Assembly (NCBI GenBank): GCA_964455905.1
Contig: CAYVYN010000002.1
Span: 262,409-326,408 of the forward strand
From: CAIJXB01 sp964455905
GTDB taxonomy: Bacteria > Chlamydiota > Chlamydiia > Chlamydiales > Rhabdochlamydiaceae
Reading direction: 5' to 3'
DNA length: 64,000 nt
Numbering within the stretch: the first letter of the stretch is position 1; each line of letters starts with the position of its first letter. Both the position numbers and the translations under genes were made by a program. Shown piece after piece: positions 8,627 through 17,680 of this stretch. The notes under the pieces are model-generated. The model made no database searches, was not told the DNA's origin, and saw only the letters and a program-made list of their open reading frames with translations.

Positions 8627-11600
8627 TTATAGTTTCATTTTTCCAAAAATAGATTTCCTGTTGTCATTTTCATGACGAGCTTCCTGCATATAATTTTCTG
8701 GAATTGCACGTCCTTTTAGCAGCTCTTCTACAACCAAGGCGGATCCCATTTTAACATTTTTGACTAGAGTACGCCCCCTGTATTCGTCAGAAGCGTTTTC
8801 AAGTAAAAAGCGTAAAATTAACAAGCTATTTCTTGATGTAAAAACAGCTCTCCTGATAGCTTCATCTCTAGCCGAGTCTGTTATAGGCCCATTTAAAAGT
8901 AACGCCTTTACAACTTCTAGTTTTTCATCAAAACTCGCCGCTTCTATAACAGCAGCTCCTCTTGATTCTTCTGAAATAGATCCGTTTTCAAGTAAATAGA
9001 GCACTAAATTCAAATGCCCATGTTTTGCAGCTTCTTGAAGACACAATTTTTTATAATCATCTGGGACTGTAAAGTTTTCAAATAAAAGAGATAAAAATTC
9101 AAGTTGGCCTGCTTCAGCTGCAGGAATACAAGCAAGCTCCTCAAAAATAATATCAGGAAACTTTTCGTGAAAAATTTTAAAAAAATTAAAGTTACCAATA
9201 TTAGCTATCTCTATGATTGCATCGATAAGATTTGTCGGTAAAAAATTCACACTGTCTAATAATAAAGTTATAAGATCTTCTCTATCCCAGTTAATTATTT
9301 GAGCAAGACACTTTGCGCTGGCCTCTACGGAAAGACTTTTTCTATTTAAAAAAACTTCCACAATAGCTTTATGGTTTTTTTTCAAAGCCTCTAAGCAAGC
9401 CTCATCTTCCTCTTCAGTAAAAAAATCACTTTTATGCAGCCAAAAAAGCACAACTGCAAGGTTTCCCTCGTTAGCTGCTATTTTAAGACAATTATTTTTG
9501 ATAAAATATGAAAGGGAAAGTTTTTTTAGACAGAAACTAAGAAACTCCAGAAGTACATTATAAGATAAAAAAGAAATAAGCTGATTAATAGTTTGCTCTG
9601 AAAACACCCCTATTTCTAATATAACACAAAAAATCTCTAAATTATTTAACTGAACCGCGTTATCGAGAATAGATGTCAGAGCATCTTTGGGATAAGTTCG
9701 CCATCTCAATAGAATTTCAAGAACCAATGGATGATTATGTGTAATAGCAACTTCACAAGCTTCCCACAAAAGGTCAGGAGGTAACACTGTCGAGCTATTT
9801 AAAAACACTATTACCGATTCTGTGTGGCCTTTTTTTATAGCTCTTATAAAGTAATCAGCGATTTCATCATCTGAAAACCTATAAGTTGAAAATAATTCTA
9901 ATAGATGATCTGCATTATTAAAAAAAACAGCGCTCTCTAATCTCTCTAAAGGATCGAACTTTCTTGATGCAATTTTTTCTAATACAGCCTCTAAATTCCC
10001 TGATGCAACAAGCTGTTTTAAATCTCTCCATGAATCAGGATTTGTATTATGCAATTCTTCAATATTTTTAATTGCATCTGAAACGCTTTCTAAAATAATT
10101 TCTGTGCAATCACTAGATAAAGGCTCTTGGCTTAAAGCAGCTAATATTGGAGAAGTGACAAGAGATTCATAGTCTATTTTTAATATTTTAGATTGAACAC
10201 TCCAAAAATACGCCCCAAACTGACTTAATTTCTGATTGTGAATAAGTTTTTTTTCTAAAAGACTTACATTAAACGAAGCTCTCAAATGTTCAAAAGCCTG
10301 AGAGGTTTCGAATACTCGTTGCTTTAATCTTGTAAAATATAGGTTTTGAGATTCCTTGTCTTTGCTACGCTCTAGCGTTTCTATCAAAGACTCTAGTTCT
10401 GAAAAAGACTCATCTGGAAGGGATGCTTTTCTTTCATCTAATAAAGATCTGATCAATGTAGAACCTTCTTTACTTAAAGAAAGAGCTTCAAACAATTTTA
10501 ATCTTCTGATGTTAAGTGGAGCTATTTGTTGTATTTGTTGAAAAATTAAGACGTCTTGAGGTAGGGAAGAAAAAGAAGGACTAATGCCAACGTTTTGAAG
10601 AGAAATACATAGTTTTCCAAGAGTCTCGTAGGATTCTTGACTTAAACTTGATTCTAGCGCCCAATTTTTAAGATTAACACATATACTGTATAATTCTTCA
10701 CAGTTATCAATAAGAAGAGATTCATTTGCTAAAACAGCATCTTGGTACCAACTCAAAAAAGAATCCACAACTTTCTTTTTGTCTTGAAAACTCATGCTTT
10801 TGTAGATGTCAATTAGTTCATTTACTATTTCAAAACTATATCTCTCCTCTAAAATTTCATAACTTTTAATTTTGAGTTCAGAGGCAATCGAACCTGCAAG
10901 AGTTCTTTCTCCAACGCCAAGTTCAGAGTTTTTATAACCTAAAAAAAGCAATCGGTGACTAGCTTGCCTTCCTGCGTTTTGATAGTGAGGATTAGTGATG
11001 GCTTCTGGAATTTCCTTTAAAATCTCTCTGAGAGCCGTTTCTACTATTCTTCTTCGAACGTTGCGAGCCGCTATTTGTGCTATAATAGTTGGATCTTTGG
11101 CTACGTCTTTGCTTACAAGCTCCTGAAGCTGTCGTATTCCTGCATCCCAACCACTCATGCAAAGATCTATAAAACTATTAATCGATTCAAGCGCAAAAAG
11201 ATCTAGTTCAACTGCGGATAAACTTTTAAAAGCTTGTAAATATCTATTGGCAAATTTTAAAAATTCAATTCTTCTGTCTGTTTCATTTTCTGGAAAGTAA
11301 CGAATGGATGGAGCGTTTCTTATGCAATCCTTAAATTTTTCCCAATTCTTCTTACATGACATCCATTTAATGGACCACTCATCTTTGTCTTTTTGCGCTG
11401 GAGTCCATTGTGGTGGTTGCGAGGTACGAAAAGACTCCCATCGAGAATCAACTTCTTCAGCTAATTCTTCGAAGCGAGCTCTGTCAAAGATTGAATTTTT
11501 TTTTGTATTATCTATGAAATCAATAAAGGGTAAATATTTTATATTTATTTGAGCTTTTTTTCGATCCCAAAGCTCTTGTTCTAAGTCATTTTTAATGACA

Positions 11601-11884
11601 TCGTTTACAGATTCAAATCCTGTACAATGAACAAAATCCTCTAAAGAACAAGACTGTGAAATACTACCTAAAATATCTTTGAAAATTTTATCTATCAAAT
11701 TAGATCCAGGATAAGAAGCTGAAAATTTATCCAAAGTTTCAAAAGAAACAAACTCCCCTAAAGTATTCAACTCTTTGATGACCTCAAGAGCAGATAAAAT
11801 AATATCAACAGAAGCTTCTTTGATTTGAAAACTAAAATCTGAAACACCATCAGAGGGATAAATAATCATACAAAACCAATTCAT
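8627..11884 (-). CDS. Large protein with divergent ankyrin-like repeats
   Basis: This is a 1085-residue protein with no recognised catalytic motif. The N-terminal ~650 residues are predicted mainly helical and unassigned. From about residue 670 to 1065 the sequence breaks into helix-turn-helix units of about 31-35 residues of ankyrin type, for example CLQEAAKHGHLNLVLYLLENG and CLKIAANEGNLAVVLFWLHKS. The canonical TPLHxA start is lost in most units. Such proteins are frequent in amoeba-associated chlamydiae and are often proposed as host-interacting factors; that role is inference here. No signal peptide is visible. An alternative start is Met6. The gene converges with tRNA-Pro and stands alone, with a 339-bp AT-rich spacer upstream. 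Confidence 0.7.
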   Translation of the reverse strand: MNWFCMIIYPSDGVSDFSFQIKEASVDIILSALEVIKELNTLGEFVSFETLDKFSASYPGSNLIDKIFKDILGSISQSCSLEDFVHCTGFESVNDVIKNDLEQELWDRKKAQINIKYLPFIDFIDNTKKNSIFDRARFEELAEEVDSRWESFRTSQPPQWTPAQKDKDEWSIKWMSCKKNWEKFKDCIRNAPSIRYFPENETDRRIEFLKFANRYLQAFKSLSAVELDLFALESINSFIDLCMSGWDAGIRQLQELVSKDVAKDPTIIAQIAARNVRRRIVETALREILKEIPEAITNPHYQNAGRQASHRLLFLGYKNSELGVGERTLAGSIASELKIKSYEILEERYSFEIVNELIDIYKSMSFQDKKKVVDSFLSWYQDAVLANESLLIDNCEELYSICVNLKNWALESSLSQESYETLGKLCISLQNVGISPSFSSLPQDVLIFQQIQQIAPLNIRRLKLFEALSLSKEGSTLIRSLLDERKASLPDESFSELESLIETLERSKDKESQNLYFTRLKQRVFETSQAFEHLRASFNVSLLEKKLIHNQKLSQFGAYFWSVQSKILKIDYESLVTSPILAALSQEPLSSDCTEIILESVSDAIKNIEELHNTNPDSWRDLKQLVASGNLEAVLEKIASRKFDPLERLESAVFFNNADHLLELFSTYRFSDDEIADYFIRAIKKGHTESVIVFLNSSTVLPPDLLWEACEVAITHNHPLVLEILLRWRTYPKDALTSILDNAVQLNNLEIFCVILEIGVFSEQTINQLISFLSYNVLLEFLSFCLKKLSLSYFIKNNCLKIAANEGNLAVVLFWLHKSDFFTEEEDEACLEALKKNHKAIVEVFLNRKSLSVEASAKCLAQIINWDREDLITLLLDSVNFLPTNLIDAIIEIANIGNFNFFKIFHEKFPDIIFEELACIPAAEAGQLEFLSLLFENFTVPDDYKKLCLQEAAKHGHLNLVLYLLENGSISEESRGAAVIEAASFDEKLEVVKALLLNGPITDSARDEAIRRAVFTSRNSLLILRFLLENASDEYRGRTLVKNVKMGSALVVEELLKGRAIPENYMQEARHENDNRKSIFGKMKL

Positions 11885-12223
11885 TTAAAGAAAAAAACGA
11901 TTGTATCAAACAAAAAGAAATAAATCAATTTTCCTAAATTAAATTGCAATTTACATTAATTAGAAATGTTGTAAAATAAATTGATTAAATAAGTAATTGC
12001 GATTGTTTTAAAATAAATACATTAAAAAATATATAATTAAAATTATATAGGCTCTTGAGTTTCGATTAATTTTTTTAAGAAATTTCGTTTTCTAGAATTA
12101 ATAACACAAAATATAAGTTAGAATTGAAATTTTTATTATGAAAATTTATTAAAAAAAAAGAGAATTAAACAAGCGATTACGCGCTTGTTAAAAAAGAAAT
12201 TAAAAAAAAAGACAGAATTAAAA
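11885..12223. other. AT-rich intergenic spacer
   Basis: This spacer is very AT-rich, with many A and T runs and no frame I would call a gene. It lies upstream of the minus-strand ankyrin-like gene and downstream of the minus-strand 12224-13282 gene. It should therefore hold the ankyrin gene's promoter, but I could not pick a convincing -35/-10 pair in it. The only clear structure is the hairpin at 12168-12189. Confidence 0.6.
12150..12189 (-). terminator. Intrinsic terminator after the trmB operon
   Basis: On the minus strand AACAAGCG (12182-12189) and CGCTTGTT (12168-12175) form an 8-bp stem with a 6-nt loop. A T-rich run containing nine consecutive T follows. It sits 35-70 bp past the stop of the minus-strand gene at 12224 and should end the trmB transcript. 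Confidence 0.6.
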
Positions 12224-13282
12224 TTAGAAAAACACTTCGGCTTCACTTAAATTCTTTGTGAAACTTTCCAAAGAAATTTCGTTTTCCAGCCCCAACAAAG
12301 CTCCAATAGAAACAACCCGTCCACCTGCCGCTAAAAAGCCATGCAATTTACGCAGTCCTTGTGAGCTAAGAGAAGAGGTTAAAACAAGTAAATCGTCAAT
12401 GCCATCCCAACATTCATTTAAGTGACTTTCGTCAATCACTCGAAAAGAAACATCAAAGCGTCCAAGCTCTAAAAAAACAGCGTCTAGAGCAGAAAGAACC
12501 TCAGGGCTTATCTTGTCTTCTAAAGGCAAACAAACCGCTGTTTTAATTTCCGGAACAGAAGAAAAATAAGGAGCGCCTCTACCTACCCAGCCACCTAAAC
12601 AAGCTCCCTCTTCCCAATTTAAGTGACCAAGGGGCGCTCTGCACTTTTTTAAACCTAATAAAATATGTTGAAATCTTTCTTTAGACAAAAGAAACGCAAG
12701 CTCTGCAGTGCTTTTAACAAAAGAAACATCAATTAGACAAAAAACAAGTAAAGAATCAGGTAAAAAAGAAGCTAATCTATGTAGGTATTCAACAAAAACA
12801 TCAGCTCCAAACATTTGTCTTAAAAGATGTTTAGGCAATAACGGACATTCTAAAATTCTTTCTTGGTAGTGGATTTCATGTTGCTCGGTCCAAAGAAAGT
12901 TTTCCGTAAAGTGCGTGCTACCTCTAAACAAAGAAACGCCTAATGATTTTTCTTTAAAAGGCTTCCAAAGTCTTCTTAAAAACTCTTCAATACTAAGACC
13001 TAAAGAAAAAAAGAGAGCAGAGTCTTGAATAAACATAGGAAAGTTTCCTGTTTTAATATCCAACTCCCAAAGAATCCATTTCCCTTTTAAAACAGCTTGT
13101 TCGGCTTGATAGTAGCAAGTATCCCAATCAATATCGTCATCAAAACACTTTACAGAAATAAGTAGAGCATTCGCTGAGTCGCTAGGATCAAAATCTCCAA
13201 CTTGCTCTTGAATGATCGGAAAAAACTTTTCCTGGTTCACGTAAATATAGCTATGATCAAATGTGATTTCTACTTCTTCCAT
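12224..13282 (-). CDS. Hypothetical protein downstream of trmB
   Basis: I do not recognise this 352-residue protein. It is acidic, has no clear signal peptide or membrane segment, and has a mixed alpha/beta pattern. The C-terminal part (about 270-345) reads like a Rossmann-type segment: DDLLVLTSSLSSQGLRKL, then FLAAGGRVVSIG. The middle part has SLLVFCLIDVSFV followed by an AELAFLLSKERFQHILLGL helix. It starts 3 bp after the trmB stop, so the two are surely co-transcribed, with the hypothetical gene second. A role tied to tRNA modification is possible but rests on position only. Confidence 0.7.
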   Translation of the reverse strand: MEEVEITFDHSYIYVNQEKFFPIIQEQVGDFDPSDSANALLISVKCFDDDIDWDTCYYQAEQAVLKGKWILWELDIKTGNFPMFIQDSALFFSLGLSIEEFLRRLWKPFKEKSLGVSLFRGSTHFTENFLWTEQHEIHYQERILECPLLPKHLLRQMFGADVFVEYLHRLASFLPDSLLVFCLIDVSFVKSTAELAFLLSKERFQHILLGLKKCRAPLGHLNWEEGACLGGWVGRGAPYFSSVPEIKTAVCLPLEDKISPEVLSALDAVFLELGRFDVSFRVIDESHLNECWDGIDDLLVLTSSLSSQGLRKLHGFLAAGGRVVSIGALLGLENEISLESFTKNLSEAEVFF

Positions 13283-13285
13283 AAT

Positions 13286-13975
13286 TTACCGTACAAATTG
13301 CATATAATGAATATTTTTTCCTTGACTTCTCCACAACTCTTCGAAAAAAGACACGCTCCCGTAGCTTGGTTTTTGAGAAGGCCATTGTGTCACATAAAAA
13401 GGAGCTGGAAAAACAGCTTGCCAAAATTTTCCATTTTCAGCGGTCATCTCTTCGATCATTTGGTGGCTATAAGCTTCGTCATCTGAAACAAAAGTAGCCT
13501 CCCCTCCTCTTTTTACTATGCGCCTAATTTCTTCAACAAACTCTCTTTGAATTAATCTGTTTTTAGCATGCTTTTCTTTAGGCCATGGATCTGGGAAGTT
13601 TACAAAAACAGCCTCTACTGTGGAGTCTTTTATATAATGCTTCGTAAATGTTAACGCATCTCCACAAACAACGAGCAAATTATTCAAAGAATAATTTTGT
13701 TGTTTTGCCCAAATCTTCTGCACTCTATCAAATCTTTTTTCAACTGCAACCCATAAAACTTGAGAATTATCTTTTGCCTTCTGTTCAATCCAAGCCCCGT
13801 TCCCAGCGCAGTATTCTATACAAATAGAATCAAACGAAGAAAAAACGTCCCACAAAGCTTGCTTATTCCACTGATCATGTTCTTGATAATGCTTCGGGAC
13901 GTATAATACTTTTTCTAATAAAATCGGAGCTCTTTCTTCCCAACGAAAAGGAAATTTCAACTGTTTTGGTCTCAT
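13286..13975 (-). CDS. trmB: tRNA (guanine-N7-)-methyltransferase TrmB
   Basis: TrmB methylates G46 in the tRNA variable loop using S-adenosylmethionine. The SAM-binding motif is CIEYCAGNGAWIE (about 52-64), with the acidic residue in VAVEKRFDR. The family signature FVNFPDPWPKEKHAKNRL lies at about 124-141. The length of 229 residues is normal. It is the first gene of a two-gene minus-strand unit with the hypothetical gene 3 bp downstream. Upstream is a 196-bp gap shared with the divergent exbB. Confidence 0.93.
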   Translation of the reverse strand: MRPKQLKFPFRWEERAPILLEKVLYVPKHYQEHDQWNKQALWDVFSSFDSICIEYCAGNGAWIEQKAKDNSQVLWVAVEKRFDRVQKIWAKQQNYSLNNLLVVCGDALTFTKHYIKDSTVEAVFVNFPDPWPKEKHAKNRLIQREFVEEIRRIVKRGGEATFVSDDEAYSHQMIEEMTAENGKFWQAVFPAPFYVTQWPSQKPSYGSVSFFEELWRSQGKNIHYMQFVR

Positions 13976-14171
13976 AATTCCTTGATTCTACTAAATGTTT
14001 CCTTTCTCTTCCAGCGATTTATGTTAAAAATGGATTCGTCATACAGTATTACTTGATCAATTCTATCTATCTTGCTAACCTGAAAAATAAATTCATTAAC
14101 ACAAAACAGGGAGCGGTGTTTTCCTCTTGAGGATCTCATAACTATCCGCAAGATTCCACATCGTTAAAATC

Positions 14172-15224
14172 ATGAAAAACAGTATTTTTTTTACAGCAAT
14201 AGCATCTCTTTCTTTAAATTACGCATATAGTGAACCATTACAAGAAGAAACAATTTCGACGCCTTCAGAAACTGCGATGTTGGAATTAGAAAAAGAACTT
14301 TTATCTTTAGAAGATGAGCTTTTAGACTCGAATACTGCAGAAATTGCAGACGCGTCCTCAGACCAGCTCCCCTTAGAAGAAGAAAATATCCAAAACCTTC
14401 TGACTATCGAAGAAGAATCTGCTGCAGAAGCATCCAGTTTGTCTTTTGAAAAATTAGAAACCCCAGATTTTATAGAAAGCTTACAAGAAGAAAGTCCATC
14501 AGATGAAGCTGTTGATCTATTAAAAGACGCTCAACCTGTTTTAATCAGTCAAGTAGAGGAAGGTCTAGGGGCTGAATCTTCAGCTGTAGCAGCTCACTCA
14601 AACGAAATACAAATCAGTTTTAAACAAGTATTTTCAGGATCTCCCCTAATTTATTCATTACTTTTTGGCATGTCTTTGGCTTCAATTACTATTTGTCTAT
14701 ATTCTATTTTTCGCATCAAATCACAAAACAAACTATTTCCAACATCAGCACAAGAAATTCGAGCTAAGCTATTAAACAATGACTTTTCAGCTGTATCTGC
14801 TTTTTGTCAAACACATCCTAATCTACTCAATAAAATTGTTTCTGGGGGGCTTGCAGGAAGAAAATATGGCCTACAAGCAATACTCGAAGGCATGAAAACA
14901 GAAGGAAAGAGAGCTACAATTTCAGCTTGGCAACAGATTGGGATCTTACAAGATATAGCTATAATAGCCCCTATGTTAGGTCTTTTAGGAACTGTTATAG
15001 GTCTTTTCTATGCTTTTTACGACTTAAATAGATCTTTTGACAGCATCAACAACCTTCTAGATGGTCTTGGTATATCCGTAGGAACTACTGTAGCTGGAAT
15101 AGGCGTAGCTATTTTAGCGATGCTTTTACATTCAGCAGTTAAATTTAAACTTGTAAGAGTTTTAGCAAAAGTAGAAGTGGAAGCCGCATCTCTCGCTCAC
15201 CTCATGGACGAAAAAAACGCGTAA
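14172..15224 (+). CDS. exbB: ExbB/TolQ/MotA-family proton channel protein with long acidic N-terminal extension
   Basis: The C-terminal half is a MotA/TolQ/ExbB domain. Transmembrane segments lie at about 158-180, 261-283 and 298-322, with the family text APMLGLLGTVIGLFYAF and GISVGTTVAGIGVAILAMLLH. A signal-peptide-like start (residues 1-20, ending YAYSEP) precedes about 130 very acidic residues rich in Glu and Ser. These would be periplasmic and are not part of standard ExbB. The ExbD partner starts 13 bp after the stop, so the pair should form one proton-driven energiser. No clear Shine-Dalgarno is visible at the chosen ATG. TolA, TolB, Pal or TonB genes do not follow, so the partner being energised is unknown. 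Confidence 0.87.
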   Translation: MKNSIFFTAIASLSLNYAYSEPLQEETISTPSETAMLELEKELLSLEDELLDSNTAEIADASSDQLPLEEENIQNLLTIEEESAAEASSLSFEKLETPDFIESLQEESPSDEAVDLLKDAQPVLISQVEEGLGAESSAVAAHSNEIQISFKQVFSGSPLIYSLLFGMSLASITICLYSIFRIKSQNKLFPTSAQEIRAKLLNNDFSAVSAFCQTHPNLLNKIVSGGLAGRKYGLQAILEGMKTEGKRATISAWQQIGILQDIAIIAPMLGLLGTVIGLFYAFYDLNRSFDSINNLLDGLGISVGTTVAGIGVAILAMLLHSAVKFKLVRVLAKVEVEAASLAHLMDEKNA

Positions 15225-15236
15225 AGGAGAAGTAAT

Positions 15237-15695
15237 ATGGATCTAATACCTGATGAAGAACTCAAATCCAAAGGCGTTTTGAACTTAACTCCTATGGTTG
15301 ACTTTCTTTTTCTAGTTGTTGCTATTTTTGCAACACTTGCAATCACAAGAACGGCCATCTTTGACTCTGAGGTGAACTTAGCTCAAGTGAAAGAAGAAAC
15401 AAAAGAAAATACTACAGAGTCGCATGAATATTTAGTGAATTTAAGTGTTACCGAAGAAGGAAAGTATAAATGGGTTACAGAGTTCAATGAATATGCAATG
15501 AATGGAGTCCCCTCTATTTTACAAGAATTAACAAAACAAACAGATATGGGCTTGCTTCCAGAAGACCCTTCTAAAACAAAGGTACTTCTCCACATAGATG
15601 AAAATGCTAAATGGGACCCAATTGTACAGTTAATTTATTCTTTAAAGAAAACAGGATATCCTGTACACCCTGTATACGAAAAAAATCCAAAATAA
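15237..15695 (+). CDS. exbD: ExbD/TolR-family protein
   Basis: This is a single-pass membrane protein. A short cytoplasmic N-terminus is followed by NLTPMVDFLFLVVAIFATLA, where Asp22 is the proton-carrying residue of the family, and then a periplasmic domain. The C-terminal part, with KVLLHIDENAKWDPIVQLIYSLKKTGYPV, matches the ExbD fold. AAAGGAG lies 6 nt before the ATG. It forms an operon with exbB (13-bp gap). The 152-residue length is normal. Confidence 0.88.
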   Translation: MDLIPDEELKSKGVLNLTPMVDFLFLVVAIFATLAITRTAIFDSEVNLAQVKEETKENTTESHEYLVNLSVTEEGKYKWVTEFNEYAMNGVPSILQELTKQTDMGLLPEDPSKTKVLLHIDENAKWDPIVQLIYSLKKTGYPVHPVYEKNPK

Positions 15696-15708
15696 TAAAT
15701 TCTTTTTA

Positions 15709-15750
15709 ATTTAGAGTCTTTTATGTTTTATAATATAACAGACTCTAAAT
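15709..15750. repeat. Perfect 10-bp inverted repeat after exbD
   Basis: ATTTAGAGTC (15709-15718) and its exact complement GACTCTAAAT (15741-15750) flank a 22-nt AT-rich loop. It lies between exbD and the LRR gene. No T run follows on either strand, so it is not a textbook terminator. It may be a 3'-end stabilising hairpin for exbBD or an operator for the next gene. Confidence 0.5.
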
Positions 15751-15792
15751 CATCCCAAAATAAAATTCGCTATTTACAATAATTTAAAAAAG

Positions 15793-15822
15793 TTGATTTT
15801 TAAACAAAAAAACAACTAAACT
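15793..15822 (+). promoter_or_regulatory. Possible promoter of the F-box-like/LRR gene
   Basis: TTGATT (15793-15798), an 18-bp spacer and TAAACT (15817-15822) precede the ATG at 15853 by 30 bp. The boxes are imperfect and the surroundings are very AT-rich, so this is a candidate only. Confidence 0.35.
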
Positions 15823-15852
15823 AATTAAAAAATAAAAAAAGCGGATCAAATT

Positions 15853-17295
15853 ATGCAAGCTACAACTATTAATTTAAGAAGTCAGCTAGAATTACTAAAT
15901 CAAAAATTAGACCAAAAATTACAGATTGGACTAAAAACAATTGAAAGTATCGTAAAAAAAGCAATCCCCTTTGTAGGAACCTCTTCTTCATTAACCTCTC
16001 TAATACAAGCGCTAAGCTCAAAACTAGAATATTGGACAGACATAGATGTGGTGCGGGTATTTAAATCTATTGTACAACTTCAAAACACACTACCCAAGCC
16101 AAGAGACCTCCACCCGTTTCTTGATTCGTTTATGCTAAAAAACCAACAACGAATTAATCTTTTATTCGAAGAAGCCATCTTTTTAAGTTCACTTTTTGAA
16201 AAAAAATCCCCGCCAAATCTTAGTACAATCTGTAATTTTTTAAGAAAAATAGATTCTTTCGAAACAGCACCTCAAATGCAAAATATTTTAACTCTTCTAA
16301 GAAAACACTGCAAATCAATCTCTAATCCTATTAGTGGGGCAATTCAAAATTTCATCACCCCTATTTCGAAATGTAATAATGTAGATTTTTTCAGGTTAGT
16401 GTGTGAGTTTCTTGAGTCAAAAGAAACCCTAAATTTAGCTTGCTCATTAAACAAAACCTTGAAGGAATCATTGGACCCGACAATAATCCATCTTAAAATC
16501 AAACTAATCAATCAAGGGCTTTCTGTGAAATCCTTGGGGATCAACGAAGAGCAGTTAATTAGTTTGTTAAAAGCAAGTAACTGGCCAGTTCAAACAATAA
16601 ACTTAAACGAAACAGAGTTTACAAGCTTCACTCAGATTTTAGACCTTTGCCCTGATATAAAATCGCTTTCCGCTGAATCGATTAATAACCCCGATTTAAT
16701 CCAAGAAATTCTAGAACACCCAAATTCACAAAAGATAACGAGCCTAAATCTAGCAAATAACCGTTTTAGATGTAATATTGCAATTCAGATTGCAAAAAAA
16801 ATGCCGAATTTAAAGACTTTAAACTTGAGTGGAAACAGAGTTGGCGGGCTTGGGGAATTCGGAAAACAAGCTCCTAAAGCAATAGCAGAAATGCCCCATC
16901 TAGAAAATATATTTCTAGCTTCTTGTGACATTAAAACAGACGCTGCAGCCATATTACTTAGCAAAACAACCTTAAAACGAGTAGATCTTAGTAATAATGG
17001 TATAGAAAATGGCGTGACTAAGCTGCGTCTTCCTGTTCTAAAAGAACTCAATTTAGAATATAATCGATTAGGTGATTCTGAAATATGTTCGATCTTAGAA
17101 TTCATGCCCGAAATCGAAGAATTACATCTTCGAAGTAACTGTATAACTGAAATGGGAGTTGAGTATATTTTTAATAACAAACCAGTATCCTTAAAAAAAA
17201 TCACGCTAGCTCATAACAAGTTTGATTTGCCTATCTTTGCAGAAGATTCTATTTCAAACCTAAGAAATGAAGGTGTAGAAGTTGTTTTAGACTAA
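15853..17295 (+). CDS. F-box-like and leucine-rich-repeat (RNI-type) protein
   Basis: This 480-residue protein has no signal peptide. Residues about 178-210 (FFRLVCEFLESKETLNLACSL...) resemble an F-box helix set of the pattern fixxFLxxxxLlxlacvnk. From about 240 to 470 it has ribonuclease-inhibitor-type leucine-rich repeats: KITSLNLANNRFR, NLKTLNLSGNRVGG, TLKRVDLSNNGIE, VLKELNLEYNRLGD and EIEELHLRSNCIT. F-box plus LRR is a eukaryotic ubiquitin-ligase substrate-receptor layout. In intracellular bacteria such proteins act inside host cells, but secretion of this one is inference. The N-terminal ~170 residues are helical and unassigned. The gene stands alone between exbD and tRNA-Leu. Confidence 0.7.
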   Translation: MQATTINLRSQLELLNQKLDQKLQIGLKTIESIVKKAIPFVGTSSSLTSLIQALSSKLEYWTDIDVVRVFKSIVQLQNTLPKPRDLHPFLDSFMLKNQQRINLLFEEAIFLSSLFEKKSPPNLSTICNFLRKIDSFETAPQMQNILTLLRKHCKSISNPISGAIQNFITPISKCNNVDFFRLVCEFLESKETLNLACSLNKTLKESLDPTIIHLKIKLINQGLSVKSLGINEEQLISLLKASNWPVQTINLNETEFTSFTQILDLCPDIKSLSAESINNPDLIQEILEHPNSQKITSLNLANNRFRCNIAIQIAKKMPNLKTLNLSGNRVGGLGEFGKQAPKAIAEMPHLENIFLASCDIKTDAAAILLSKTTLKRVDLSNNGIENGVTKLRLPVLKELNLEYNRLGDSEICSILEFMPEIEELHLRSNCITEMGVEYIFNNKPVSLKKITLAHNKFDLPIFAEDSISNLRNEGVEVVLD

Positions 17296-17405
17296 TATCT
17301 AAGAGCATGTTTTCTCATGAACAGTTAAAAAACGGTCTAAAAGACTCTTTTCAACAAGGAAAAACCTTCTAAAAGCATTTTTTTTTAATTTTATTACAAA
17401 AGGCT

Positions 17406-17435
17406 TTGACAAAAAGAAGGTGCTTTGCGCATAAT
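17406..17435 (+). promoter_or_regulatory. Promoter for tRNA-Leu
   Basis: A consensus -35 box TTGACA (17406-17411), 18-bp spacer and CATAAT (17430-17435) end 9 bp before the tRNA 5' end. Confidence 0.65.
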
Positions 17436-17444
17436 CTCTTATCT

Positions 17445-17526
<82 letters not shown>

Positions 17527-17531
17527 ATTTA

Positions 17532-17573
17532 GGCGAAGGTGCTTCAAAAGCATAAACCTTCGCCGTTTTTCTT
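17532..17573 (+). terminator. Intrinsic terminator after tRNA-Leu
   Basis: GGCGAAGGT (17532-17540) pairs with ACCTTCGCC (17556-17564), with a second small stem inside the loop. GTTTTTCTTT follows. It lies 5 bp after the tRNA and is among the clearest terminators in the window. Confidence 0.85.
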
Positions 17574-17680
17574 TAGGTTTTATCTTAAAACCTTATTTCT
17601 CTACTCTTAAACTAACATCTAGGAAAAAATAGAGAAATTCTGCATGATAATTTTTTTGTACAGCTTTTAAAGGAGCCCCC

